Assembly (NCBI GenBank): GCA_026929865.2
Contig: CM049403.1
Location: 26,287,001 to 26,351,000, forward strand
Reading direction: 5' to 3'
DNA: 64,000 nt
From: Hyperoplus lanceolatus
Taxonomy: Eukaryota > Chordata > Actinopteri > Uranoscopiformes > Ammodytidae
Notes under the pieces: generated by a model
Told to the model about the DNA's origin: nothing
What the model saw: only the letters and a program-made list of their open reading frames with translations
Database searches by the model: none
Program-made: the position numbers and the translations under genes
Shown here: positions 50,287 through 62,365 of the stretch, in pieces
Layout: every line of letters begins with the position of its first letter
How positions within the stretch are numbered: position 1 is the first letter of the stretch

Positions 50287-51427
50287 CAGTTCTAGTCAGT
50301 TCTTCTTAGATGAACAGCTTTCACAGCAGAAAGGACTGTGACAGGCAGTCAGCAGTGCTCACTTGAAGAGGCATGCTGCTGGACTGTGCTGCCTGGAGCA
50401 GGTCTGTTCCAGGTCCCTGTGCTGCTGGCTCAGTGAATGTCAGAGAGAAAAACAAAAGCTAAAGCCAATAACAGGAAGTATTTTGGTAACGTATCACTAC
50501 ATGTGTGTTTGGTTGACCACCACTGCGAGATTAACAGTTTATGAATGTGTATATCTGAATGTGGAATAGGATTTATCGATAAGTGAAGGTTTGCAGAACC
50601 ATGCTTAAAGACAAGCCACATGTAGCATTGCTTCCGTGTTAACAAGTTGCGCTTACTAATCAGCTGCACCCAGAAAAACCTCTTACTCATGTATTTACAA
50701 GGCCACACTGACAACTTTAGGTCATCTGATGTATTTTGTATGGGATGGTGACTTAACACCATGTACAGATTCTAGCCTAAGATAAGCCCAAATGTGCATT
50801 CCTTCAACCCTCCTATTATCCTCACATTTTACTTACTTGGAAATGATGAGTCAGGGACTCAATGTCCCTTTGTTGGAATGGAATGCCTGACTAGATCTAT
50901 TCTGTACAGTAGTTGTTATCTTATCCATACATCAGATAATGTGAATATCTAGCATGCTGTAGATCCACTCCAGTATATGCAAGTCAGTCAGTGCAGATGT
51001 TAGTTTTTAATGTATTTGCTCCATATTTCAGCATGCTCCTTTGCTCTTATTCCTTCCTTGCATCCTTCACCATACATAATGTAAATCAAATGACCTTCAA
51101 TTGCTATAAAAATGATCTATTTACATGTGACTTGTCAGGGGACAAACCTACTTCCAGTGTTGACAAAACTGTCTATCTGGGAGCTGGTATTCAATTAAGC
51201 CGAGAGTCAGCCAATGTCTGCTTCAATATAACTCTTCATTTATTTCACCCTAAGAAACATGACAACAATTAGGTTCAAATTAGTTGCAGATAAACCATTA
51301 ATCAACCTTTAGTCTAACATTTTAGGGAGATACAATTTTGATGGGCCGCAGTTCATTACACAATATAATATATATGCATCACCTGTTTGAGAAGATGTGC
51401 ATTCCATGACATTGTTTTTCTCTGCAG

Positions 51428-51489
51428 GGCTCCGGATGACGATGTCGTGGCATGGGGATTGTCACTCGACCATCTACTGGAGTGTAAAA
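51428..51489 (+). CDS. RGS gene, exon with the first helix of the RGS box
   Basis: A 62 bp exon between acceptor TTTTTCTCTGCAG| and donor AAAA|GTAAGC. It gives APDDDVVAWGLSLDHLLECK. The W..SLD.LL pattern is the entry to the RGS fold; human RGS1 has a comparable W..SLEKLL. The exon starts with one base completing the Arg codon from 43612 and leaves one base (A) for the next split codon. The open frame continues past the donor into the intron to a stop at about 51690, so intron retention would give a short truncated protein. The intron that follows is 2,468 bp. Confidence 0.85.
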
Positions 51490-53061
51490 GTAAGCACATG
51501 TACTCCTCTCACACTGTTTGTCAAATGCTCCTCTCTCCTCACCCCCTTCACAATCCACTGACGCTCGGCCCCGCAAATCATCCTGAAAAGCCCTCGGGCT
51601 TCTTTAGGAGAGTCAAGGATATATATTATTTCGTCAAGTTCATCAAATCCATTTGGAGATATATTCGAGGAGGAAGACACTGGCGGAGATGAGAGGCCTA
51701 ATCTGAACTGCCGGTGTAAATAGGGTGCTTCCTGCCCTTCCTGATTCATTTATAAAGCCAGCACTCACCCTATTGGCTTTCACCTGACCAGATTCCCATC
51801 CTCTGTTTGTAAATGACTTAAGGGGAATATGGGTTATTTTTCCCTTCTCTTTTTCCCTCTCTCATCACTCTCCTAAAATGAATGCACCGGATTTGTGTTA
51901 TTTCAGCCGCTTGTCTCCTGCATCAAGATTAACTGTCCTCCGGGAGACAAATTTGGTCTTGCATCGCATTTGCTCCATTTCCCCTTTGAAGTGACGCAGT
52001 GTCACAATTTATGACAAATCGGTAAACGGTTGGCAAAAAATAAATAAATAAATAGTTGTGCGTGCAGCAATTGCAATCTGTTGGGATTCAAATACCTTTA
52101 CATATCGTGGGACTTTTAAATAGTTGTCTCTGTTGTGATTGAAAGCTCAGATGTACGCCCGGGAGTGATTCGTAGGTGGGAACAAGCGGCCTCTGGATAT
52201 ATTTTGTTTCCTGTCAATTACTGTCAGAGCACCAGCTGTGATTCAGGTAATGTAATGTGTGTGCATATAGTTAGCTGTTTGTTTGTGCTCCCAGAAGAAG
52301 TGCTAAGTATCACCTGCATTAGCATCACGGCTCCATGAATCCTCCTGTAGCAAAGGTATTCGGTGTGAGGAGAGGATAACAAGGAACAACTGTTTTTGCA
52401 ATGGCAAATCCAGATGTTTTGAAGTTAAAAGCACTTCCAGATATCCAGCACAATACCTGGTTTGCTGCTTTGTCCCGTTGTATAATGAATTATTTTAGTT
52501 TACAGGGATTATGGTGAGTGAGGATGTGAGTGAAAGATAACAGAATGGCTTCACCTTTAGCTAAGGCTCAATGCTTAAATGAGTGTCACCTAAAATACCC
52601 ACATTTCTTTGTGCAGGTTAGTTTCAATCTATTTTCCACAGATGTTTTCCCCCACACGTGTCAGGTTTCCTTATACAAGGATGCCAGACCATTGTGGTTA
52701 ACTTTTTTACCTTTTTAACAAAGTCATCTGCAACAAGCACAAGGTCATTATGTATCCTGCTAATGCAAAGCAGAGACCGAACGGGGAGAGAACACAAATG
52801 AGTGGCTGATTTCTACTGAGCTGGAAAAATAAAATGGATCTTTGAAGTTCTTGAAACTCTTGAGCTTGGGATCAGTGTGTCTGACAAAATAATCTCGACT
52901 TCTCCTGAGCTTTCTGCCACATCTCATTGTATGGATCAGGGAGGAATGGTGATGACAAAATCAGATGATGACACCTGAGTCGCTTCCTTTTGGGGTCATT
53001 GCATTGAAAAGTACACTTTGTTGCACTTGCAAGGTCAGTAGCTCATAAGTACGCTTTGGTT

Positions 53062-53304
53062 CAAGATAAGGTAACACTTTACAATAAGGTACACACAATT
53101 GTAGTACCTACTACATAAATATGCATTACCTACTACATAGGTTTGTTTTTTAGTAACAAGTACATATATATGCATTACCTACTACTTTTTTCTAGTAGGT
53201 TATGCATAATAGTAGTTACTTAAAAAGATGTAGTTGGTAATGCATATCTATCTAGTAGTTACTACAATTGTGTTTACCTTATTGGAACGTGTCACCCAAG
53301 ATTA
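53062..53304. mobile_element. Miniature element with GGTAACACTTTACAATAAGG ends
   Basis: The body 53070-53296 has left end GGTAACACTTTACAATAAGG and right end in reverse complement GGTGACACGTTCCAATAAGG (17 of 20). CAAGATAA precedes and CAAGATTA follows, an 8-bp duplication with one change. The interior is AT-rich with alternating CTACTA and TAGTAG motifs. It is related to the element at 9392-10860. An 8-bp duplication would fit hAT-like mobilisation. It lies in the second visible RGS intron. Confidence 0.75.
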
Positions 53305-53957
53305 TTTTGTCACTCATAAAGACATATTTTTGCAGGTGTTTTTAAATCCAATTTTCAGGTTTTCATTATTGAGAATCCTCCTCTGCTGCACGGTGCAGTG
53401 TGACATCACCTACTGCTATAATATTCTCTGGTCTAATACATCCGTGACACGTCTTACTTGATCGCCTCTCCCTCAAGTCATTTACAGTTTTTAGCATTTA
53501 GTTTCATATTAAACCTTCCCTCTGTATGGATGTGACGCAATGCAATGCTGCTCTGATGAAACATCAGTAAGAGCTTTATTACATGGTTTTTAAATCTTCA
53601 TTTTGTTGGGTTCTATAGCTTTCACATTATACACATGAGGAGAGTCCTAACGCTACATGGATTGAATCATATAGTCTATTACATATGTGTGTGCATTAAT
53701 GTAGATGTATAGATTTAAGGAAAAAAAACATATATGATAAACCAGTTCAAGCATACAGTATATTTGTTGTTGTTGTGTATTTTGTTTCAAGCTGGACACC
53801 CTTTACTTAAGGTAAAGAAGAAAATGTAAAGAGGATGATAATGGCAGACTAGCCAGGTCCCGAAATTACAAGGATTACACACAACAACACACACTTCAGT
53901 TGGAGGTTTGAAATGACACTGTTTAGGTTTCAAAGTGTTTCTGCTCCCTCTGTGCAG

Positions 53958-54124
53958 CAGGCCAGCTGGTGTTTGAAGACTTCTTGAGGACAGAATACAG
54001 CGAGGAGAACCTTCTGTTTTGGCTGGCCTGTGAGGACTACAAGAAAATCACCAGGGAGAAAGACATGACGGTTGCTGCCAAACGGATCTACAAAGAGTTT
54101 GTCCAGGTTGATGCGCCTAGACAG
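53958..54124 (+). CDS. RGS gene, core RGS-box exon
   Basis: This small regulator of G-protein signalling is expected to speed GTP hydrolysis on G-alpha subunits (Gi/Gq type for R4 relatives), acting at the inner plasma membrane. The exon encodes GQLVFEDFLRTEYSEENLLF, WLACEDYKKITREKDMTVAA and KRIYKEFVQVDAPRQ. SEEN (residues 57-60 of the 153 visible) contains the Glu-Asn pair that contacts G-alpha in RGS4, and W64 and C67 match the conserved FWLACE core. LRTEYSEENLLFWLACED resembles RZ members (RGS17/19/20), while TGQ.VF and ACEDYKK resemble RGS1, so the subfamily is not settled and no symbol is given. The acceptor is a tandem CAGCAG: use of the first AG (53957) gives Thr-Gly-Gln, and the second (53960) gives Ser-Gln. 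The donor is ACAG|GTATGG. Confidence 0.95.
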
Positions 54125-54417
54125 GTATGGCTTTAAGCGGGAGGCAAATGAAGTCAGACTTGTATAACGTTCCTAGCTGCCTCAATTGCTGGTTTTCATT
54201 GTTGTCACTGTCATTTTTCCACAGTTCCATTCACTTTCAATATAAAATAAATGTTTGTTATAGGCCACCTTCTCTTTCTCTGTGCTACAGTGTTTTTCCT
54301 CTTCTATTTATTTACCATTTGAACATAAACTTTGTGAACAGGCATGATAATGTAAAAAATATCTCAAAACGGAAAGGACTCACAAGTTAAATAAAAGTAG
54401 CTGTTTTCTTACCACAG

Positions 54418-54585
54418 ATAAACATTGACTGTGTGGTGAGAGAGGAAATCAGTGAAAACATCTCTGGGCCGGGGCCAAATTGCTTCGATGGGGCGCAGAG
54501 ACTGATATATGGTCTGATGGAAAACGACTGTTATCCGCGATTTCTGAAATCGGAAATCTACCAAGCTCTCCTGGAACAGCAATGA
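54418..54585 (+). CDS. RGS gene, terminal coding exon
   Basis: The acceptor TTTCTTACCACAG| begins exactly at a codon. The exon encodes INIDCVVREEISENISGPGP, NCFDGAQRLIYGLMENDCYP and RFLKSEIYQALLEQQ, then TGA at 54583-54585. This completes the RGS box: Asn100 (INID) matches the catalytic Asn of RGS4 (N128), and Asp135 and Arg139 in NDCYPRF match the G-alpha-contacting Asp and Arg. The residue after Asp is Cys136, where nearly all family members I can recall have Ser. The protein ends four residues after the last helix, so there is no C-terminal extension. The preceding intron is only 293 bp. Phases of all four exons agree, and there is no stop in the 153-residue join, so the gene looks intact. 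Confidence 0.95.
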   Translation: MNIDCVVREEISENISGPGPNCFDGAQRLIYGLMENDCYPRFLKSEIYQALLEQQ

Positions 54586-55380
54586 AAGCAGCGCGACGTG
54601 GGAAAAAAGCACTTCCCTGAATGATTGATTCTGCACTTCAGCCGACTCTCCTTAGAAACTCAGTGCTAAGATTTTAAAAAAGCTTGTCTGTCAGAGGGAG
54701 CAGAAGTGAAAGGAGATGCAGCACTGTAGGTATATGTGTCAGGATCTAAAAGCCTAACATGATCTAAATAATGCATTAAGAAGCTTTTGAATTTGATGTT
54801 TGCTTTAAATTGCACGCAAACAGGCTTGTAATGCAGAAAAAAGGGCTCAAGTTCTGAAAGGTTTATTTTCTATGTATTTGTTTTTACTTCGGAAAGGCAA
54901 GCATTTAGGGCAAATATTTATCATTTGTGCACACAAATTAGACATTACTACCATTAGGCTACATTAATTCTTATCAAGAAAGTTGTTGTTGTGAAAGGTC
55001 CATTTCAAAGCTCCACTGCACATGTCCTGTGAAGAAAAACTGTCAACTGCCGAATATGAACCTTTTTGACTCTTTGATGCAGAAGATCTTAATTTCTTTT
55101 AATTTTGAGTGTAAATTATACTTAAGTGTGATCCCACTTTCTCAGGATATGTACCATTAATGAATATCATTGTGTTTGGTGGCATAGAATCCAAAACCCT
55201 GTTGTTGTTTTCTGAACAATTTCTGAACAATCAGTTACCAGCAGTGTATTTTGTCTGTGATCAACCATCCATGTAAATGTGTTTTTCTTGGATATGCATC
55301 ACATGAAAGTACAATAATGTCAACTTCAAAGCATCTCATGCTCTCTGCTTTTGAATAAATTATTTGTTTGACATTAAATA
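54586..55380 (+). promoter_or_regulatory. RGS gene 3' UTR with poly(A) signal
   Basis: After the stop codon there is no further open frame. A canonical AATAAA lies at 55354-55359, followed by a GT-rich stretch (TATGTGTGTTG at about 55401), as expected just downstream of a cleavage site at about 55375-55385. The inferred 3' UTR is about 790 bases. Its end is an inference from these signals. Confidence 0.6.
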
Positions 55381-56960
55381 ACGTGTTGGAATTAAAACTA
55401 TATGTGTGTTGTTTTTTTTCTGGACAAGTGCTGCAGCTGTTGTCCATGATAACGGCGATTAAACAAAGGATTGTATGTGTGTATGCAGAGGGGTTGAAAA
55501 AAAACACAACAACTGAGGCAGCCGTCCTGACATGACATGGTGAGGAACATGTTGCTGTCTGAGCTGAACGTGATCTGTAAGAGGATCTCCTCAGAGGGAG
55601 GGAGGCAATTTGCACAAGAAAATAATGATGACAGTGTAACTTTTAGACCAGTTGTCCAAAATATATGAATAGATAAAGTAGAATAAATTAACTAGAACCA
55701 ACTCAGAGACTGCATAACACCACCAGAGTTTCGCAGTCCAATATTAATAAGTTTGGTTTTAATAATAAAAAAGTAAGTTAATAATTGAATCAAAACATGC
55801 TTCATAACAGACACAATGATATAAATCAATTGAAGTGAGCAACATTCAAGCCTTGTTGACCACTGACATGGCTAATTCAAAAATGTACAAATGACTGACA
55901 TTTCAGACCCTGCCATTCCCGCTGTGTCCAGCAGTTGTCCCCAGTGGGCTCCCTGCTTATTCCCTCATTAGCTTTCCCTGATCAGTATGCTAGCCCTGTA
56001 GCCCCAGCACTTTTGCAGTTCACCTTGAGTAATACTAATAACATTAACAATGGCTATGTTCTAATCATATGTCCCTGTAAGTCATGTTAGTTTATCAGTG
56101 AGTCAGATTGCACAATACTTTGACCCTTAAACTGAAGCAGCTAAATTGAATTTGGCCATTCCTTCATTTAATTATTTACTCCTGTGTGTTTTTTACTAGT
56201 GCCAAAATGCTTCTGTGAAAAGGGCTTATGGCCTATCACCTGTGGACAATTTTGCATATTCTAGTCTAGTTTCTTTCTATTTACAATTAGGAAACCTTGA
56301 TTTGACATATTACATTTTGCTTACTCAATACTAAGAAGGCACAGTGACATACAGATGTGGACTTTGGAGCAATGTTTCACACAGAGAAGGTATTTGATCA
56401 TTTAAAATCAACCAAAGCTTAAATTTTTGATGCTGTTGCTCGACTAAAATAATCAAGACAAACACAAGCTGTGAAGCGCAAGTGTCCTACAGAATCATGA
56501 AATACTTAATGCTATAATATAGGGATTAGATTAGGAATGTTGAACAGAGCCACTTCAAAGGAATATAAATATGCTTAGCTGCTCTTTAATGTTATTGATT
56601 TAGCTATTAAACCCTCTTAAACTCCCTGCACCACAGCTTGCAATGAAAAGTGGCGATTTTATGTATACAAAAAAATAGAGGATAAAACCTCAGGGACTGT
56701 TTTCCAAATAAAAGTTTAAAAATAAGATCTGGTTATTCATCAATAAAATAGATGCTAAACAAATAAAAATATCCCAGCATGGAGTCCCATCTTTGGGTAA
56801 TCTTTGTTTAGTTTGATGGACAAATATAATATAAACAACAGTGGGTTTCTTGCTGATAATGTGCACATCCGATCAGTGAATCTAACAACATTTGAACGTC
56901 TTTTGCCATTTTTGTAATTTCACAAAGTTCAAACAATCGTTGGGCAGTACACTGATGTTA
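55381..56960. other. Intergenic sequence downstream of the RGS gene
   Basis: AT-rich, without exons, RNA genes or recognised repeats. Confidence 0.5.
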
Positions 56961-57504
56961 TTAAAGAGATCCTATTATACTACTTTTCTGGTTTTCATTT
57001 CTTGTTAAAAACTGCAATAGAGCAACCTGACACGAATCACATCACAAAAAACTATATAGATTTTCAGGACACTCTTCCTCTCACCCTAGCGAGCACAGCA
57101 GTCTCTCTCTACACACTGCTTTGAGCTTCTCCGCCCCCCCCCCCCCCCCTGCTGCAAACCCCACTCCGTTGTGATTGGTTACCTTCCTTCCAGCAGCGGG
57201 AAATTTTCAGGAAGGTGGGGGCATGCAGCCGGAGCTTGCCTGAGCGGCAGCATTACCATGCATGGAAACATGACAGAAACGACCCGAGTGTGACAGAAAC
57301 AATCCGGAAATTTGAACGCGTTCGGCTCGACCGGCTGCCATAGTGTTTAGTGCTCTGCATAGCCACCCCAGACGGTCAGCAGGGAATACGTCAAAATGCA
57401 TGTACGTAATTATTTGATACTCTAGTATGGTTAAACATGACTATAAATCATTATAACAACGTTTATAGGTCATAAAGTCGAAAAGTATCATAGGTCCTCT
57501 TTAA
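56961..57504. mobile_element. TTAA-flanked miniature element, family C
   Basis: The body 56965-57500 lies between two TTAA sites. The left end is AGAGATCCTATTATACTACT; the right end in reverse complement is AGAGGACCTATGATACTTTT. It resembles the abundant fish element whose ends read TTAAAGGGGACCTATTATGC. The interior is non-coding and includes a C16 run (57134-57149) and a GC-rich half (57160-57380). piggyBac-type mobilisation is inferred from the TTAA target. Confidence 0.8.
57134..57149. repeat. Homopolymer C16
   Basis: Sixteen consecutive C after CCG, within the TTAA element; the length is prone to sequencing error. Confidence 0.95.
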
Positions 57505-57907
57505 GGAGCATGTATGGCATGATGTAGATTTTGGGCAATATTCTTCCTTATATGAGGCACCACTTACAGTACATGTCTCTCTGTTAGGCTATATGCAGTC
57601 GCAGGTTACCTTAGCCTTGAACTTGGCAATAAGACTTGAAGCAAGGGGTAAAGGCTAGCTTTGGTGTGGACAAAAATGCAGGATTCGCTGAAGTCTTCTT
57701 ACCAAAAAAGTTAATTTATTAAGATGTTGGGGTTTTATTTACAAACCTGTCAATTAATTCACCTCAGTAAATCAGTGAAAAACCTCAGTTTATAGCTTCA
57801 TTCTATATGGACAGATGTACGAGAAAAATATATTTTCCAAAAGGTCAAAATTGACCTCATTCGTATGCAGAAATTCTCCAGTTTCACACACATACAGCAA
57901 ACAGAGG

Positions 57908-58712
57908 CTGCATTCCAATAGTAGTTGCACTTCCCCTCGTTCATTTACCCTCAGCCCTTGGTATGACGTAACATCATATGTTGCACGGAGGGAACTTGGA
58001 ACGCGGAGGGAGACTGGGCGGGGGAGGAGCGGGGGATTTAAATGGAACCCACTTGCCCACTTGTCCTTAGTCGCAATGGACCGTCAGTTACATAGGTAGT
58101 TCTGAATGCAAATAATACAGAATTATAACATTCTGCTAAGGTAGCCTATGTTGCAGAAAGCCATTTCCATAGCATAACAAACATTGAATGTTGACACGGT
58201 AACTCAGATTATCAAGATATTGTTACTTACACATGTAAATTGTTTGCTCCGACATATTTTCTTATTTATGTTATTTTCAACCAAAAACATTTGTTTTGAC
58301 TAGTCCTCTAATTGGCAGCCATCGGTGTCATAGCAGCAATGTGTAAACTGCAATACATTCACTGGATTGTTCCTATGGAAATAGGATAGACTAATTGAGG
58401 CGTTTTGGAATATATTATATATATATATATTTGTCCTGCGGGTGGCTGTGATGTCCCTAAAAGCATACAGTCTACCGGAAAATAAAAGGAGAAGAAGAAG
58501 AAGACAAACTGCAATGCACTGTGGGTGATATCCACCTCGGAGTGACCATGGATGTTCACTTGATCACTCAGCCATCCGAGGGTCTATATCACGAAGTTCA
58601 CTTCAGTTTCCAGACAATTGGAACAACACTTAAGATGGCGGCGGGGATTCCCCCGAGGGCAAGTGCCTAGGGCAAGTGAACGAGGGCATGTTGAACGGGT
58701 ATTGGAACGCAG
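57908..58712. mobile_element. Terminal-inverted-repeat element, about 805 bp
   Basis: The left end is CTGCATTCCAATAGTAGTTG; the right end in reverse complement is CTGCGTTCCAATACCCGTTC. Subterminal CCCTCGTTCA and TGAACGAGGG text is also inverse. No transposase is visible and no matching target duplication is seen, so the superfamily is uncertain. Short AT repeats (58414-58432) and GAAGAAGAA lie inside. Confidence 0.55.
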
Positions 58713-59266
58713 GGATTGTTTCCATGAAATAAGTGATCAGCAATCCAGTCCTAATCCTTTTGCCTTTCCAAAACCTCCAATAGGCATGATAGGTTTGCCC
58801 ATCCTTGTGTGCATGTTTGAGTGTCTCGTGTTTGCCCTAATTAAACCTTTCTTGAACCTTGCACAAGTCAAGCTGTGCAAGCGATTCTGCAGAGAACTCA
58901 GTTTCCTCCAGGCTGATTGTGGGACCAACTTTATCTGATTGCATTTTGGACCCTGCTGGAACTCAGCGTGGGATTAATACTTTGGGAGAGGATAGGAAGG
59001 GGTTCGGGAGAGAAGAAGGGACGGAAATAAGGGAATCTGTAATGACAAAAAGGAGTGCAGAAGCAGAATGGAACAAAGTATAGAGAATAGGAAAGGAATA
59101 CATATAAGGAAGGGATGTATAGGGTATTAAGAGTAGGAAAAAGAAGGGAAATACGGAGTCAGTAATGAGAAAAAAAGGGATTTGTTTGTAGGGGACAGGC
59201 TCAAGGGAGGTGAGGGTAGAGAAGTGATTGGAGGGAGAAGCTTGGCAGGACGAGGGTAAGCGGGAA

Positions 59267-59280
59267 GGATGAATGGATGG

Positions 59281-59316
<36 letters not shown>

Positions 59317-59443
59317 ATGGATGGATGGATGGATGGATGGATGGATGGATAGAAGGAAGGGTGGATGGATGGATGGATGGATGGATGGATGGATGGAAGG
59401 ATGTATGGATGGATGGATGGATGTATGGATGGATGGATGGATG
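59267..59443. repeat. (GGAT)n tetranucleotide array
   Basis: About 177 bp of GGAT/ATGG units with point variants (GGAC, GTAT, GAAG). Open frames rich in Ile-His-Pro-Ser or Met-Asp-Gly-Trp over it are artefacts of the repeat. Confidence 0.95.
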
Positions 59444-60570
<1,127 letters not shown>

Positions 60571-60976
60571 GGTTGCGTTCCGAATCGCATACTCTTTCTT
60601 TTTTCTATTCTACATACTACATCTGACGATAAAAAGAATCTAGTTAGGATGCAGTAGGCATACTATTGGGACATACTTTTCTCTCTTATTTCATCATAAC
60701 ATTGCGCCTTGATCTTGCCTCTTGCTTTTATATCTGTCGCATCCCCGTATGTTTTCATATGGAGGCTTTGTCGATGTTACGTCACTTCACGTGCACACTG
60801 GATTGTGGGTCAGAATCGCCCAAATAGGATGCACTTTTCAACACTAACAATCTTGGCCGCATGAAGTAGGACATCCGGGTACTTCTAACCATCCTAAATC
60901 TGGCCACAAGAATCGGGACATCCTAAATCTTTTTTCTACATACTATAGTAGAAAGTATGCGATTCGGAACGCAACC
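60571..60976. mobile_element. Terminal-inverted-repeat element with perfect 23-bp ends
   Basis: The first 23 bases, GGTTGCGTTCCGAATCGCAT plus ACT, are repeated exactly inverted at the right end, and weaker complementarity continues inward (ACATACTA, GGATG, GGGACAT). Total length is 406 bp and it is non-coding. No target duplication is clear. Perfect termini indicate a relatively young copy. Confidence 0.7.
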
Positions 60977-62169
60977 AGAGGCTAATCCATAGTGTCAATT
61001 ATTTTGCTGCAGCCTTGAATACACAACATGTTTGTGAAATCTCTTCACCCTTTTCGGAATTCTAATTTAAAAAAGTCCCCAGAAACAGTGCCACTGGATG
61101 CTATAGGCATCTTCTTTTGTCAACATTACCAGCCTTGCCCCACAATGATGAAACTGCAGTTCCCTCACTGACTCTTTTATTTGCATAATCTTTCTGAATC
61201 AGTGTGTACATGTGACCACTAGATGGAGACACACGCCTGGTCTTAATAAATGTACAATACCAGTCTAGTTTGAAAAACTGCCTAACTGTACAGGAGGTTT
61301 GACTTAAGTACATGTGTTTTGAACCTTAAGCATCTTCGCTTAAGTTGTTTAATAAGATGTTACCATACCCCTTTATTAAAAATGACATTAACAAGCACTG
61401 TTATTGCTATTATAATAGCATAATACATTTGCATTAAACTGTACTTAGTTATTCAAGATATAAGTAAGAGAGAGCACTTGGTACATCATTTTCATAAATC
61501 CTATGGCTTTCCATCCGTATTCATTCTGTTTTATGATTTGTAGAATCAATGTAAAAAAGGAAATCTATAGGTTTTATCCATTTGTTAAATAGAAAAACAA
61601 GGAAAGTATGGTCAATGCAGTGTGTTGGGAGTCTCTTGCTGACAAACAGTATAGTAAGACGGATCAGGAATTGAAGTGTGACGCTTTAAGCAGGGGCCTT
61701 TTGTCAGGGGACAGTGGAGCGGCATAATAGGAACCTGTCAGTCTGACTTCCCCTGAATCTGCCCAGGCCTCGTGTCCCTCGGCTACCGAAAGCTGTTTCA
61801 CTTCCACACAGTCTTCTGGTGAAAGACTTGCGACACTGACTCCCCACCCTGCCAGGCCTGTGGGGACAGCACTGCCTTGCTGCAACCTCTAATGGAAAAC
61901 CAGTCGAAGGACAGCATGCCAAACAAAAGAAAACATGTTCTGAGGCACAGTACCGTGGTGCTATTTTCAAAAAAGTGTCTACATGCAGCAGCTGATCATG
62001 TCTATAATATTCAATAATCTCATTTATAAAATATTTCTGCTTTCATGTTACATTTCGCTTGAGATTGAACTTTGAATGTGGTTTTCGCTTATGTTGGCAC
62101 GCAACGATCACAGTGGACACTAGAATTAAATTAGGCAACCACCATAGCTTTAGTAAACGTCAAAGCTAC
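60977..62169. other. Intergenic sequence, possible conserved block
   Basis: No gene is supported. The 61650-61960 segment is repeat-free and GC-balanced, but there is no further evidence for function. Confidence 0.4.
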
Positions 62170-62365
62170 AAGATTAAGAAACTAGGGGCGCCCTTAGCTC
62201 AGTTGGTAGAGCGTCCCCCCCATGGGCCTCGGCCAGCAGCGGACCCGGGTTCGATTCCAGCCCGCTGTCGTTCTCTGCATGTCACTCCCCTCTCTGCCCC
62301 ATTTCAACTCTGTCTCTACACTATCAATAAAGCATAAAAATGCCCCAAAAAAAGATTAAGAAACT
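62170..62365 (+). mobile_element. tRNA-derived SINE, full-length, perfect 14-bp target duplication
   Basis: The body is 62184-62351 (168 bp). The head GGGGCGCCCTTAGCTCAGTT contains box A (TAGCTCAGTTGG, 62195-62206), and GGGTTCGATTCC (62247-62258) is box B. A pyrimidine-rich region and CTATCAATAAAGCATAAAAA with a short A tail end it. AAGATTAAGAAACT is present on both sides (62170-62183 and 62352-62365). The intact promoter boxes and perfect duplication point to a recent insertion. The same family occurs on the minus strand at 18704-18830. Confidence 0.9.

Noticed and set aside
51490-51692. Extension of the 51428 exon through the donor
   Set aside because: The sequence after GTAAGC has no RGS similarity, and the RGS box continues at 53958 in correct phase.
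59267-59443. CRISPR-like array
   Set aside because: Four-base units without spacers; a simple microsatellite in a vertebrate genome.
62187-62268. A tRNA gene
   Set aside because: The tRNA-like part has non-pairing stems and continues into a SINE body with an A tail and target duplication.
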